A stretch of DNA of 64,000 bases from an uncultured Shimia sp. (lineage in GTDB: Bacteria; Pseudomonadota; Alphaproteobacteria; Rhodobacterales; Rhodobacteraceae), in contig CALCOY010000034.1 in the NCBI GenBank assembly GCA_937897325.1, positions 16,101-80,100 on the forward strand, in the 5' to 3' direction. The position numbers and the translations under genes are program-made. Below the pieces are notes generated by a model. That model saw nothing but the letters and a program-made list of their open reading frames with translations, was not told the DNA's origin and searched no databases. Shown in pieces: positions 8,957 through 19,476 of the stretch; position 1 is the stretch's first letter; every line of letters starts with the position of its first letter.

Positions 8957-9952
8957 ATGGCAGAGACCACGTTGACCGAAACGCGCGCGCCCCGCGAGGC
9001 GTCCTGGATTTCACGGAATAAGCTGACAATTGCGCCCTGGATCTTTCTGATCCCGGCCCTCGCATTCTTCACGATCTATGTGGTCAGCCCGATCATCGAA
9101 AGCATCAGCATCAGCTTTTATCGCTGGAATGGGCTTTATGATGCAGCTGGCAATTCGACTGCGGTCTGGGTGGGTTTTGAGAACTACATCCGCCTCTGGG
9201 ATGATCCGAAATTCTGGACGTCCCTGAAAAATAATGTCCTTTGGCTATTCCTCTTCATGTTGGCCGTGCCCGCGGGCCTTTTCATCGCATTGTTCCTGAA
9301 CCAGACTGTGACCGGGATGCGGTTTTACAAGTCGATGTTCTTTTTCCCGTTCGTGATTTCCCAAGTGGTGGTCGGCCTGATCTTTGGCTGGTTCTACAAT
9401 CCCGATTTCGGTGTCGTGGGCAGCATCTGGAAGGCGTTCAACTGCGAAGAGACGGTGAACCTTGTGGGCAACGCCACGTTCCGCTGCACTGGAACGCCGC
9501 CAGACATTCTGTCGAGCCCGCAATACGCGACCTACGGGATTATCGCGGCAGGGCTTTGGCCGCAGGTGGCTTACTGCATGATCCTGTATCTTACCGGGCT
9601 TAACAACGTGGCCTCTGACCAGATCGAAGCTGCCCGGCTTGATGGTGCGAAGGGCTGGAAGATGCTGTGGTATGTGGTGCTGCCGCAACTGAAGCCCGCG
9701 ACCTTCATCGCGGTGGTGGTGACAGTGATCGGGGCGCTGCGATCCTTCGACATGATCGCGATCATGACACAGGGTGGGCCCTTCGGGTCAACCAACGTGC
9801 TAAGTTACTACATGTTCGAGACGGCGATTTCCGAGTATGGGGAGCGTTACGGCTACGGCTCGGCGATCGCGACGGTCCTGTTCATCATCATGCTGTTCTT
9901 CATCAGCTACTTTCTGTGGCGGATGTATCAGGACGAAAAGGAGGCACGCTGA
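8957..9952 (+). CDS. Sugar ABC transporter permease (MalF/UgpA type)
   Basis: A 331-residue inner-membrane permease with about six transmembrane helices (the first around 24-44, WIFLIPALAFFTIYVV). The cytoplasmic EAA loop is IEAARLDGAKGWKMLWYVVL (about 219-238) and contacts the ATPase. An extra segment with two cysteines (NCEETVNLVGNATFRCTG, about 162-180) probably forms a disulfide-linked periplasmic loop. Its stop overlaps the next permease start by one base (TGATG), which implies translational coupling. Confidence 0.93.
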   Translation: MAETTLTETRAPREASWISRNKLTIAPWIFLIPALAFFTIYVVSPIIESISISFYRWNGLYDAAGNSTAVWVGFENYIRLWDDPKFWTSLKNNVLWLFLFMLAVPAGLFIALFLNQTVTGMRFYKSMFFFPFVISQVVVGLIFGWFYNPDFGVVGSIWKAFNCEETVNLVGNATFRCTGTPPDILSSPQYATYGIIAAGLWPQVAYCMILYLTGLNNVASDQIEAARLDGAKGWKMLWYVVLPQLKPATFIAVVVTVIGALRSFDMIAIMTQGGPFGSTNVLSYYMFETAISEYGERYGYGSAIATVLFIIMLFFISYFLWRMYQDEKEAR

Positions 9953-10800
9953 TGTTTCCGCGTCCCATTGAAAAGTCAGGTGCTGTCGCCCGAGCGGGCT
10001 ATCAGGCCTTCTTGCCGGTTGCCTTGTTCATCTGGCTTTTGCCGCTGATCGCAATCTTCATGACGTCCATCCGTCCGGCGGCGGATATCAATGCGGGCAA
10101 TGTCTTTGGCTGGCCGTCCTCTTTTGAGTTGTTGACGAATTACGTTGCGGTTTTCGAACGCTCGCAGGCCGCGATGTATCTTATGAATTCGTTCCTGATC
10201 ACGATCCCGTCCACGGCGATCTCGGTCGCTTTGGCCTGTCTTGCGGGTTATGCGCTGGCGATCTACCGCTTTCGGGTGGCGCTGCCGCTTTTTTTTCTGT
10301 TCGTGGCGGGGAATTTCGTGCCCTTCCAGATCCTGATGGTGCCGGTGCGGGACATGTCGGTGCAGTCAGGGCTTTATGACACGATCCAGGGGCAGGTTCT
10401 TTTTCATGCCGCGTTCCAGACCGGGTTCTGCACGCTTTTCATGCGGAATTTCATCAAGGCCCTGCCCTTCGATCTGATCGAAAGCGCGCGAGTCGAGGGC
10501 GTCGCAGAATGGAAGATCTTCTGGTACATCGTGCTGCCTCTGATGCGGCCTGCGATCGCGGCGCTGGCGGTGCTGATCTTCACATTTGTCTGGAACGATT
10601 TCTTCTGGGCCAACGTGCTGACGCAAGGTGAGACGGCAAAGCCGATCACGGCGGGGGTGCGCGCGCTGAATGGGCAATTCGTGAACAACTGGCACCTGGT
10701 GTCGGCCGCGTCATTGCTGGCGGCAATGCCCCCGGTAGCAATGTTCTTTCTGATGCAGAAGCATTTCATTGCTGGCCTGACCTTGGGAGCGGTCAAGTGA
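9952..10800 (+). CDS. Sugar ABC transporter permease (MalG/UgpE type)
   Basis: The second permease, 282 residues with about six transmembrane helices and the EAA loop LIESARVEGVAEWKIFWYIV (about 175-194). The ATG overlaps the stop of the preceding permease, which decides the start although the frame is open for 95 more codons upstream. It completes the importer with the binding protein and the ATPase at 5.65 kb. About 160 bases without a recognisable gene separate it from the GH4 gene, yet the direction is unchanged and co-transcription is likely. Confidence 0.93.
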   Translation: MFPRPIEKSGAVARAGYQAFLPVALFIWLLPLIAIFMTSIRPAADINAGNVFGWPSSFELLTNYVAVFERSQAAMYLMNSFLITIPSTAISVALACLAGYALAIYRFRVALPLFFLFVAGNFVPFQILMVPVRDMSVQSGLYDTIQGQVLFHAAFQTGFCTLFMRNFIKALPFDLIESARVEGVAEWKIFWYIVLPLMRPAIAALAVLIFTFVWNDFFWANVLTQGETAKPITAGVRALNGQFVNNWHLVSAASLLAAMPPVAMFFLMQKHFIAGLTLGAVK

Positions 10801-10960
10801 GAGGCTTTGCTCAGATCTCATGCTCGGCGGCACGCCCGGCTGCGCTGACGCGCCCCCATCACGCTGCGATCGTGTTTTGGAAACGGCGGTCGGCGCATCT
10901 GAGCCACCCCTCGGGTCGCCGCAGCCCTTCGTTCAACGGTTCGATCTGGGAACAAATCAG
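10801..10960 (+). other. Intergenic stretch between permease and GH4 genes
   Basis: I see no gene, terminator or clear promoter here. The frame of the GH4 gene is open through most of it but has no family similarity, so it reads as leader sequence. Confidence 0.35.
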
Positions 10961-12298
10961 ATGAAAATCACCTTCATCGGTGCGGGCAGCACCATTTTCA
11001 TGAAAAACATCATCGGCGACGCCCTGCATTTCGAAGCCCTGCGCGATGCCACCTTCAGCCTGATGGACATCGATGCGCAGCGCTTGGGTGAATCCGAACT
11101 CTTCGTCCAGAAGATGATCGACAAGATGCAGACCGGCGCACGGGTGGAGAAGACGACTAACCAGCGCCAGGCGGTTGAGGGCGCGGATTTTGTCGTCGTG
11201 GCCTTCCAGATCGGCGGCTACAAGCCCTGTACGGTCACCGATTTCGAGATCCCAAAGCAATACGGGCTTCGCCAGACCATCGGGGATACGCTTGGCATCG
11301 GTGGCATTATGCGGGGGCTGCGGACAGTGCCACATCTCTGGCGGTTGGCGGCGGATATAGCAGAGCTGTGTCCCAACGCGCTCATGCTGCAATATGTCAA
11401 CCCGATGGCCATCAACACCTGGGCGCTGGCAGAACGTTATCCGCATGTGAACCAGGTGGGGCTGTGCCATTCGGTTCAGAATACGGTTGAAGAAATCGCT
11501 CATGACCTCGACCTGCCGAAGGATGAGATCACGCACCGGGTGGCGGGCGTTAATCACGTGGCGTTTTTTCTGGAGATCGCCCATCAGGGGCAGGATCTCT
11601 ACCCCGCATTGCGCGAGGGCTACAGGGCCGGGCGCCTGCCAAAGCCGCCGCTTTTGATGCCGCGCTGCGCCAACAAGGTGCGCTATGAGGTGATGGAACA
11701 TCTGGGCTATTTTTGCACCGAAAGTTCAGAGCATCTTGCCGAATATGTGCCGTGGTTCATCAAGGAGGGCCGCGCGGATCTGATCGAGCAATTCTCTGTC
11801 CCGCTGGATGAATATCTTCTGCGTTGCGAGGATCAGATCGTCGGCTGGACCAGCCAAACAACGGATCTGCGTACGGCAGAGATGACCGAGATCCTCAAAA
11901 GCCACGAATTTGCGGCCGACATAATGAATGCCATCGTGACCAACACACCGCTGACCGTGGCGGGCAACCTGCGCAATGCGGGCCAGATGCCGCAATTGCC
12001 GATGGGGGCAGCGGTCGAGGTGCCCTGCCTTGTCGATGCCAATGGCGTGCAGCCTTCGGTCGTGAATGACCTGCCGCCGCAATTGGTGGCGCTGATGCGC
12101 ACGCAGATCAACGTGCAGGAACTGGTCGTGCGGGCGCTGTGTGACGAAGACGTCGAACATATCTATCATGCGGCTATGATGGATCCGCATACGGCGGCGG
12201 AGCTTGATCTGCGCCAGATTCGGGCGATGGTGACGGATCTGCTCGCAGCTCATGGCGACTGGGTGCCGGAATTTGCACGCGTCAGGAAAGCTGCATGA
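10961..12298 (+). CDS. Family 4 glycoside hydrolase, probable alpha-galactosidase
   Basis: A 445-residue GH4 enzyme. GH4 uses NAD and a divalent metal in a redox-elimination mechanism. Visible features are the N-terminal Rossmann motif MKITFIGAGSTIF, the VNPMAINTWA segment, the metal-ligand cysteine in GLCHSVQNT, and GVNHVAFF carrying the second metal-ligand histidine. These match the alpha-galactosidase (MelA)/alpha-glucosidase branch rather than the 6-phospho branch. That suits ABC rather than PTS uptake. Without a signal peptide it should act in the cytoplasm on imported sugar. The stop overlaps the next start by four bases (ATGA). Alpha-galactosidase is inferred mainly from the galactose-catabolic neighbours. 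Confidence 0.88.
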   Translation: MKITFIGAGSTIFMKNIIGDALHFEALRDATFSLMDIDAQRLGESELFVQKMIDKMQTGARVEKTTNQRQAVEGADFVVVAFQIGGYKPCTVTDFEIPKQYGLRQTIGDTLGIGGIMRGLRTVPHLWRLAADIAELCPNALMLQYVNPMAINTWALAERYPHVNQVGLCHSVQNTVEEIAHDLDLPKDEITHRVAGVNHVAFFLEIAHQGQDLYPALREGYRAGRLPKPPLLMPRCANKVRYEVMEHLGYFCTESSEHLAEYVPWFIKEGRADLIEQFSVPLDEYLLRCEDQIVGWTSQTTDLRTAEMTEILKSHEFAADIMNAIVTNTPLTVAGNLRNAGQMPQLPMGAAVEVPCLVDANGVQPSVVNDLPPQLVALMRTQINVQELVVRALCDEDVEHIYHAAMMDPHTAAELDLRQIRAMVTDLLAAHGDWVPEFARVRKAA

Positions 12299-13062
12299 GT
12301 TTTGTCACATTTCACGACCTCAAAGAGGCGTCTGTATTCATTACCGGCGGCGGCGCGGGCATCGGGGCCTCCCTGACCGAGGGATTTCTGGCGCAAGGGG
12401 CGAAGGTGGCTTTTGTTCAACGCTCTGATGCCAGCGCTTTTTGCGACGAGATGGAGGAAAAGCACGGGGCGAAACCGCTGTTCATCCAGTGCGATATCAC
12501 GGATGTGCCCGCTTTGCAGGACGCGATGGCGCAGACCGCAGAGGCGCATGGGCCCATCACGCGGCTGGTCAACAATGCAGCGAATGACGCGCGGCACAAG
12601 ACGCCCGGCTATACTGTCGCGGATTGGGACAAGGCACAGGCCATCAACCTGCGCCCGCATTTCTTCACCGCGCAGGCGGCGGCCCCGGGCATGAAGGCAG
12701 CGGGCTACGGGGCAATCGTCAATTTCTCTTCGATCAGTTACATGATGGGGAATGCGGGCTATCCCTGCTATGTTGCGGCCAAGGCCGGAATCACCGGCCT
12801 CACCCGTGGTCTCGCGCGCGAGCTTGGCCCGGACGGCATCCGGGTCAACGCGCTGATGCCGGGCTGGGTGCTGACCGACCGGCAGATGCAGCTTTGGGCG
12901 ACGCCCGAGGGTCTGGCTGCGCATCTGGACCGGCAATGCCTGCCGGAACATCTCAAACCACGCGACGTGGTGGACGCGACGCTGTTCCTGTGTTCCGAGG
13001 CGAGCCGGATGATGACCGGTCAGGCCATGGTCGTCGACGGGGGCGTTGTGGTTTCAGGATGA
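12295..13062 (+). CDS. SDR oxidoreductase, probable galactose 1-dehydrogenase
   Basis: A 255-residue classical SDR. It has TGGGAGIG at residues 17-24, NNAAND as a variant of NNAG, the serine in FSSISYM, YxxxK as YVAAK, and a C-terminal VVDGG. Neighbours (GH4, lactonase, KDGal kinase, KDPGal aldolase) place it as the dehydrogenase that oxidises free D-galactose to galactonolactone. The SDR family also holds L-arabinose, L-fucose and L-rhamnose dehydrogenases, so substrate is an inference from context. It overlaps genes on both sides by four bases. Confidence 0.82.
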   Translation: MSFVTFHDLKEASVFITGGGAGIGASLTEGFLAQGAKVAFVQRSDASAFCDEMEEKHGAKPLFIQCDITDVPALQDAMAQTAEAHGPITRLVNNAANDARHKTPGYTVADWDKAQAINLRPHFFTAQAAAPGMKAAGYGAIVNFSSISYMMGNAGYPCYVAAKAGITGLTRGLARELGPDGIRVNALMPGWVLTDRQMQLWATPEGLAAHLDRQCLPEHLKPRDVVDATLFLCSEASRMMTGQAMVVDGGVVVSG

Positions 13063-13928
13063 GCGATGCGGCCTGGATCGCAGTGGATTGGGGGACCTCC
13101 CATTTGCGCGCCTGGATCATGGGGGCAGAGGGTGCCGTCCTGTCGCAACACGCCTCGGATGATGGGATGGGCACGCTGACCCCTGACGGGTTTGCTCCGG
13201 CGCTGAAGCGACTGGTGGGAGATCTGGACTTGCCGGTGATCGCCTGCGGTATGGCCGGATCGCGGCAAGGCTGGGCTGAGGCGCCTTATGTCGCGGTGCC
13301 GTGCAAACCGCCCGGTCTTGATCAGGCCACGCGGGTCGGCAAGGTGCATATCCTGCCGGGCATGCGGCAGGATCAGCCGCCCGAGGTTATGCGCGGAGAG
13401 GAAACCCAGATCGCCGGGTTTCTGAGCCGGGACAAGGATTTTGACGGGGTCATTTGCCTGCCAGGCACCCATACGAAGTGGGCGCATATCAGCGCGGGCG
13501 AAGTCGTCAGCTTCCGGACGGCCATGTCCGGAGAGCTTTTTGCGCTGCTGGCCGAACGTTCGATCCTGCGCCACTCTGTCGAGGAAGGTTGGGATGCTGC
13601 GTCTTTCCTTCACGCGTTGAGTGAAACGTTGTCGCGCCCCGAAAGCCTTGCGGTCGGATTGTTCGGTATCCGGGCGGCGGATCTTTTGCACGAGGTCGGC
13701 AGTGGGGGTGCCTTTGCGCGCCTATCGGGCCTTCTGATCGGGGCGGAACTGGCGGCGATGCGGCCCTATTGGTTGGGCCAACAGGTGGCCGTGATCGGCG
13801 CCGATCGCGTCGCGCGCATTTACGAGCAGGCGCTGGCCGCTCAGGGTGTTGCAGTGCGGCTGCATGAAGGTGACGAGATGACATTGCTTGGCCTGAAGGC
13901 CGCGCATCGCGCGTTGGAGGGGGCATGA
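13059..13928 (+). CDS. dgoK: 2-dehydro-3-deoxygalactonokinase
   Basis: A 289-residue kinase of the DgoK family that phosphorylates 2-keto-3-deoxy-galactonate with ATP to the 6-phosphate. The N-terminal phosphate-binding motif [11 protein letters not shown] (8-18), the [10 protein letters not shown] segment and the GTHTKW motif near 148 are diagnostic. The start overlaps the dehydrogenase stop by four bases and the stop overlaps the dgoA start by four. The frame is open far upstream but only over the SDR gene. Its presence points strongly to galactose rather than arabinose or rhamnose as the pathway sugar. Confidence 0.94.
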   Translation: MSDAAWIAVDWGTSHLRAWIMGAEGAVLSQHASDDGMGTLTPDGFAPALKRLVGDLDLPVIACGMAGSRQGWAEAPYVAVPCKPPGLDQATRVGKVHILPGMRQDQPPEVMRGEETQIAGFLSRDKDFDGVICLPGTHTKWAHISAGEVVSFRTAMSGELFALLAERSILRHSVEEGWDAASFLHALSETLSRPESLAVGLFGIRAADLLHEVGSGGAFARLSGLLIGAELAAMRPYWLGQQVAVIGADRVARIYEQALAAQGVAVRLHEGDEMTLLGLKAAHRALEGA

Positions 13929-14539
13929 GCCGCAACATCATCGCCATATTGCGCGGTATTGAGCCGAATGCGGCTGTGCCTGTGGCCGAGGCGCTGATCG
14001 AAACCGGGATCGACAGGATCGAGGTGCCGCTGAATTCGCCCGATCCCTTCGACAGCATCGCGGCGATGGTTGGGGCCTTCGGTCAAAAGGCGCTGATCGG
14101 CGCGGGCACGGTATTGGATGCAGCAGCCGTCGGAAGGCTGAAAACCATCGGGGCGCGTATGGTTGTGTCACCTGAGTGTAATCGAGAGGTGATCGCAGCG
14201 GCCAAGGCGGCTGGTATGGCCTCTTTTCCAGGTGTCTTCACGCCCACGGAATGCTTTGCTGCGTTGCGCCATGGGGCGGACGGGCTCAAGATCTTTCCAG
14301 CCGATCTGATGGGACCGCCCGGCCTTAGAGCCCTGTGCGCGGTGCTGCCGGAAGAGGCGCAGGTCTATGCCGTGGGCGGGGCGGGACCTGACACTTTTGC
14401 GGATTGGTTCGCGGCAGGGGCGACGGGTTTTGGCATCGGTTCGGCCCTTTACAAGCCTGGGATGGATTTGGTCGACGTTGTCGCGCGGGCTGAAACGATC
14501 GTTGCGGCCTATGACGAGGCAGCCAATGCAGGTCTTTGA
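13925..14539 (+). CDS. dgoA: 2-dehydro-3-deoxy-6-phosphogalactonate aldolase
   Basis: A 204-residue class I aldolase that cleaves KDPGal to pyruvate and glyceraldehyde 3-phosphate. The Schiff-base lysine is K122 in LKIFPAD, and the IEVPLNSP and IGAGTV segments of the KDG/KDPG aldolase fold are present. It is short and single-domain, unlike proteins fused to the galactonate dehydratase. The dehydratase that should make its precursor is not in the window. The stop lies 14 bases inside the next gene. Confidence 0.93.
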   Translation: MSRNIIAILRGIEPNAAVPVAEALIETGIDRIEVPLNSPDPFDSIAAMVGAFGQKALIGAGTVLDAAAVGRLKTIGARMVVSPECNREVIAAAKAAGMASFPGVFTPTECFAALRHGADGLKIFPADLMGPPGLRALCAVLPEEAQVYAVGGAGPDTFADWFAAGATGFGIGSALYKPGMDLVDVVARAETIVAAYDEAANAGL

Positions 14540-15350
14540 TGACCGGGTCTGCGTATTGGGCGAGGGCCCGCTTTGGCACCCCGAAAGGCAAGAGCTGTTC
14601 TGGTTCGACATTTTGGGCAAACGGCTTTTGTCGAAAGCGCGGGTCTGGTCTTTTGACGAACAAGTCAGCGCGGCGGGCTGGGTCGATCGGGACATGCTGC
14701 TGGTGGCCTCCGAAACGGGGCTATGGCGCTTTGATCTTTCGACCGGCGCGCGCGATCTGGTGGCCGCGCTTGAGGCGGACACTCCCGTGACGCGATCAAA
14801 TGATGGGCGTGCGGATCCCTTCGGCGGGTTCTGGATTGGGACGATGGGCAAGGCGTCAGAGCCGCGGGCGGGGGCAATCTATCGCTATTTCAGAGGCGAT
14901 CTGCGCCGTCTTGTCGATCGCGTGACGGTCAGCAATTCCATCTGTTTTTCGCCCGATGGCACCTTCGCCTACTACACCGATACCTGGTCGCAGCAGATCA
15001 TGCGGCAGGCTTTGGATGGTCAGGGCTGGCCGGCTGGCGAGGCATCGGTCTTTGTCGACCTAAAGGCCGAGGGTCTGAACCCCGACGGGTCGGTCGTGGA
15101 TGCGACGGGCTGTCTCTGGAACGCGCAATGGGGCGCTGCGCGGGTGGCGCGCTATGGGCCGGACGGCGCGTTCATGGACGCGGTGCCCGTACCAGCAAGC
15201 CAGGCCTCTTGTCCGGCTTTCGGTGGCTATGATCTGGACATCCTCCACGTGACAAGCGCTGCCGTGGGCTTGGATGAGGATGGCGCAGGCCAGACATTCT
15301 CGATGAAGCTGGACGTCAAAGGGCAGGCCGAGCAGCGGGTGATCCTGTGA
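14526..15350 (+). CDS. SMP-30/gluconolactonase family protein, probable galactonolactonase
   Basis: A 274-residue six-bladed beta-propeller lactonase. The metal ligand glutamate is in VLGEGPLWH, the asparagine and aspartate motifs are [16 protein letters not shown] and [10 protein letters not shown], and a later aspartate lies in NPDGSVVD. It should open galactono-lactone formed by the dehydrogenase. I chose the ATG that overlaps dgoA by 14 bases because homology begins at once; another ATG lies 15 bases further up. The stop overlaps the GTG of the GH42 gene (GTGA). Confidence 0.9.
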   Translation: MQVFDDRVCVLGEGPLWHPERQELFWFDILGKRLLSKARVWSFDEQVSAAGWVDRDMLLVASETGLWRFDLSTGARDLVAALEADTPVTRSNDGRADPFGGFWIGTMGKASEPRAGAIYRYFRGDLRRLVDRVTVSNSICFSPDGTFAYYTDTWSQQIMRQALDGQGWPAGEASVFVDLKAEGLNPDGSVVDATGCLWNAQWGAARVARYGPDGAFMDAVPVPASQASCPAFGGYDLDILHVTSAAVGLDEDGAGQTFSMKLDVKGQAEQRVIL

Positions 15351-17251
15351 AGCGTACGCTTGGCACCTGCTATTATCCCGAACACTGGCCGGAAGAGATC
15401 TGGGCGGAGGATGCAGCCCGCATGGCTGATCTGGGCCTGACCTGGGTGCGGATCGGGGAATTTGCGTGGCGGCGGATCGAACCGGGGCCTGGTGAATTTG
15501 ACTGGGGCTGGCTCGACCGCGCGATCGAGATCTTGGGCGACGCAGGGCTGCGGATCGTGCTGGGCACACCCACAGCGACGCCGCCGCGCTGGACACTGGA
15601 CCGGCACCCCGACATGCTGGCTGTGGATGTCGAGGGACGTCCCCGCGGGTTCGGATCCCGGCGGCATTACTGCTTTAGCCATGCGGGATATCTTGCTGAA
15701 AGCAAAAGGATTACCGCGGCGCTGGCGGAGCGCTACGGGCGCAATCCCCACATCGCAGCCTGGCAGACGGACAATGAATATGGCTGCCACGACACGATCC
15801 TGAGCTATTCCGAAGCGGCGCGGCATGCCTTTCGGGACTGGCTTGCCGAGCGATACGGGACGGTCGCTGTACTGAATGCGGCCTGGGGGAATGTGTTCTG
15901 GTCGATAGCCTATAACAGCTTTGACCAGGTCGACCTGCCCAACCTGACGGTGACTGAGGCGAACCCGGCACATGGCCTGGCCTTCCGGCGGTTTTCCTCG
16001 GATCAGGTTGTCGCGTTCAACCGGGCGCAGGTCGATATCATTCGCGCCGCCTCTGACGCGCCGGTCATGCACAATTACATGGGTCGCATCACCGATTTTG
16101 ACCATTTCGAGGTGGGTGAGGATCTCGACTTTGCGACCTGGGACAGCTATCCGCTGGGTTTTCTCGAAGACCGGGTGGGGGCCACTCCGCAGGATCAGCG
16201 CCACTTTGCAAGGCAGGGGGATCCCGATTTTCAGGCCTTCCACCATGATCTCTATCGTGCGGTGGGCAAAGGGCGCTGGTGGGTCGTGGAACAGCAGCCC
16301 GGTCCGGTGAATTGGGCGCCATCGAACCCTGCGCCCTTGCCCGGTATGGTGCGTCTTTGGACGTGGGAGGCCTTTGCCCACGGGGCCGAAGCCGTGTGTT
16401 ACTTCCGGTGGCGGCAGGCGCCTTTTGCGCAAGAGCAGATGCATGCTGGCCTTCTGCGGCCCGATCATGCTGAAGCCCCGGGGATGACGGAGGCGCGGCA
16501 GGTGATGGCGGAGATCGCGGACGCACCCGATGTCGTGCCAAAACAGGCACCGGTCGCGTTGATCTTCGATTACGACGCGGATGCAGCCTGGGCGGTGCAG
16601 CCCCACGGTATGGACCTCAGCTATTTCGGGCTGGTCTTTGATATGTACCGCGCCCTGCGTGGCCTCGGGCTGTCGATCGATATCGTTTCGACTCAGCAGC
16701 GGGATTTTGATGGCTATCGGCTGATCTGCGCGCCCGGGCTTGTGCATATGTCAGACGATCTGAAGGCGGCCTTGGCGCGCGCGGATCAGCAGGTGCTGCT
16801 TGGCCCGCGCAGTGGGGCGCGAGATGCGGAGTTTTCGATCCCTGTGCCTTTGCCGCCGGATCTGCCCGACGTCGATCTGTGTGTGACGCGTGTTGAGAGC
16901 CTGCGGGCGGATATGCCGCGACCCCTTGCAGGGGGTGGGGCGGTGCAGTTTTATCGCGAAGAGATAGAAGGGAGTGGGGCGCCATTGCTGCAGACCGAGG
17001 ACGGCGATGTGGTGGCGCTGAAGGTGTCAGACAGCACGACCTATCTGGCGGCCTGGTGCGATGCCAAGGGGTTAGGACGGCTGTTGAAAGACCTCTGCTT
17101 TGCGGCTGGTCTGGCGACCATGGATCTGCCGCGTGGCTTGCGGTGCCGGGAGGCGGGCGACGCGCGATATTGGTTCAATTACAACCCACACCCGATTGAG
17201 TTCGAAGGGTTCAAGCTTCCCGCAGCGGGTGTGTTTCGGCAGGCAATGTAG
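15347..17251 (+). CDS. Family 42 beta-galactosidase
   Basis: A 634-residue GH42 enzyme without a signal peptide. The acid/base glutamate is E144 in WQTDNEYGC and the nucleophile is E315 in WWVVEQQPGPVNW, spaced as in characterised GH42 enzymes. The N-terminus LGTCYYPEHWPEE is typical. A C-terminal beta-galactosidase trimerisation-like domain follows the barrel. GH42 often acts on galacto-oligosaccharides or plant and algal galactosides rather than lactose. GTG start, four-base overlap with the lactonase. With GH4 it lets the operon release galactose from both anomeric linkages. Confidence 0.94.
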   Translation: MKRTLGTCYYPEHWPEEIWAEDAARMADLGLTWVRIGEFAWRRIEPGPGEFDWGWLDRAIEILGDAGLRIVLGTPTATPPRWTLDRHPDMLAVDVEGRPRGFGSRRHYCFSHAGYLAESKRITAALAERYGRNPHIAAWQTDNEYGCHDTILSYSEAARHAFRDWLAERYGTVAVLNAAWGNVFWSIAYNSFDQVDLPNLTVTEANPAHGLAFRRFSSDQVVAFNRAQVDIIRAASDAPVMHNYMGRITDFDHFEVGEDLDFATWDSYPLGFLEDRVGATPQDQRHFARQGDPDFQAFHHDLYRAVGKGRWWVVEQQPGPVNWAPSNPAPLPGMVRLWTWEAFAHGAEAVCYFRWRQAPFAQEQMHAGLLRPDHAEAPGMTEARQVMAEIADAPDVVPKQAPVALIFDYDADAAWAVQPHGMDLSYFGLVFDMYRALRGLGLSIDIVSTQQRDFDGYRLICAPGLVHMSDDLKAALARADQQVLLGPRSGARDAEFSIPVPLPPDLPDVDLCVTRVESLRADMPRPLAGGGAVQFYREEIEGSGAPLLQTEDGDVVALKVSDSTTYLAAWCDAKGLGRLLKDLCFAAGLATMDLPRGLRCREAGDARYWFNYNPHPIEFEGFKLPAAGVFRQAM

Positions 17252-17263
17252 CGCCTGCCGAAA
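17234..17263. terminator. Hairpin over the GH42 stop, probable bidirectional terminator
   Basis: TTTCGGCAGGC and GCCTGCCGAAA form a perfect 11-bp stem with an 8-base loop containing the GH42 stop codon. It lies between the convergent GH42 and ilvC genes. The short T-tract is part of the stem, so it may end transcription from both sides. Confidence 0.6.
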
Positions 17264-17274
17264 CCGCAGAGCGA

Positions 17275-18372
<1,098 letters not shown>

Positions 18373-18404
18373 TTATTGGTGTTTGGGCATACAAGTCATG
18401 CGAA

Positions 18405-18428
18405 AAATAATCGGAAACCGAAATAATC
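18405..18428. promoter_or_regulatory. Direct repeat AAATAATC in the ilvC-lrp gap
   Basis: AAATAATC occurs twice, 16 bases apart, immediately before the first Lrp-type gene. AT-rich repeats in this position are compatible with Lrp binding, but this is only suggestive. Confidence 0.25.
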
Positions 18429-18884
18429 ATGCTCGATGATATTGATCGGCGGATTTTGCGCCAATGGCAGGCAGAGCCGACCCTGGCTCCGGCAGAGCTT
18501 GCTGAACGGGCGCGGGTCAGCACAGGACAACTGGCGCGGCGACAGGCGAAATTGCGGGAGGCGGGGCTGGTCACCGGGGTGCGTGCCGTCATCGACTGGG
18601 CTGCTTTGGGCTATGCGGTTGAGGTGTCCTTGCGGATTACTCTGGACAAGACGCAGGCCCGCGCTTTCGATGATTTCATCGAGGCAGCGCGCGAGGTGCC
18701 AGAGGTGATTGAGATCCAGACCTTTCTGGGCCGGGTTGACATACGTCTGTCCGTCATCGCGCGGGACATGCCGCATTACCAGCACCTTTACCGCAGCCGG
18801 ATCCTGACGCTGCCGCATATCGCAGATATCGAAGCGCTGATGCATGTGGCGCGCATCAAAAGCGATGAGGGCCTGCCACTGTGA
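18429..18884 (+). CDS. Lrp/AsnC family regulator (first of a tandem pair)
   Basis: A 151-residue Lrp/AsnC protein. The N-terminal helix-turn-helix opens LDDIDRRILRQWQAEP, and the RAM effector domain covers about 65-145. The recognition helix region (VSTGQLARRQAKLREAGLV) is somewhat unusual for the family. The stop overlaps the start of a second Lrp-type gene (GTGA), so the two proteins are made together and could form mixed dimers. Divergent position to ilvC suggests branched-chain amino-acid sensing. Siroheme-decarboxylase (Ahb/Nir) relatives of this fold were considered, but no heme genes are near. Confidence 0.88.
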   Translation: MLDDIDRRILRQWQAEPTLAPAELAERARVSTGQLARRQAKLREAGLVTGVRAVIDWAALGYAVEVSLRITLDKTQARAFDDFIEAAREVPEVIEIQTFLGRVDIRLSVIARDMPHYQHLYRSRILTLPHIADIEALMHVARIKSDEGLPL

Positions 18885-19351
18885 TTGATCTGGACGAGAC
18901 CGATTTCGCGATATTGCGGGCGCTGTCTGACGATGCAGCGCAGGGGGCGGGGGCGATTGGCCGGTCCTGCGGGCTGTCCCAGCCTGCGGCGTGGCGGCGG
19001 ATCAGGCGGCTGCGCGAGGCCGGTGTGATCCGAGGGCATCAATTGCGCCTGAACAGCGATGCCTTGGGGTTTGGGGTGACCGTTTTTCTGGGCGTGAAAC
19101 TGGCCACGAAAGGGCGGGTGAGCCTTGAGGATTTCGAACGCGCAGTCAGTGCTATCCCCGAGGTGCAGACCGTTGAACACGTACTTGGTCTTTATGACTA
19201 CCGGTTGCGCGTCGTGGCGCGGGATCTGCCGGATTTTGAACGGGTCCTTCGTCGACGCATCATGACATTGCCGGGCGCGGGCGAGGTGGAGGCGAACGTT
19301 CTGTTGACGGAAGAGCGCCGGATGGGTCCGCTTGGGGGGCCATTGGGTTAG
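18881..19351 (+). CDS. Lrp/AsnC family regulator (second of the pair)
   Basis: A 156-residue Lrp/AsnC protein starting at GTG inside the stop of its partner. It opens IDLDETDFAILRALSDDAA with the helix-turn-helix at about 20-50 (LSQPAAWRRIRRLREAGVI), followed by the RAM domain. It is clearly diverged from the first copy. It ends 125 bases before a class V aminotransferase on the same strand, which may be another target. Confidence 0.9.
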   Translation: MIDLDETDFAILRALSDDAAQGAGAIGRSCGLSQPAAWRRIRRLREAGVIRGHQLRLNSDALGFGVTVFLGVKLATKGRVSLEDFERAVSAIPEVQTVEHVLGLYDYRLRVVARDLPDFERVLRRRIMTLPGAGEVEANVLLTEERRMGPLGGPLG

Positions 19352-19476
19352 GATCTGCGCCGAGGGTTTCCGATGGGCGCGCTTGGGCTGCTGCAAGGCG
19401 CGATGTATACACAAGTAGACTTTGCCATGTCGGATCGTGGCCTGTATCTGATCCGATAAACGCAGGGGAGGATATC

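Noticed and set aside
18429..19351. Siroheme decarboxylase (AhbAB/NirDL-type) instead of Lrp regulators
   Set aside because: The fold is shared, but no heme genes are present and the divergent ilvC favours Lrp regulation.
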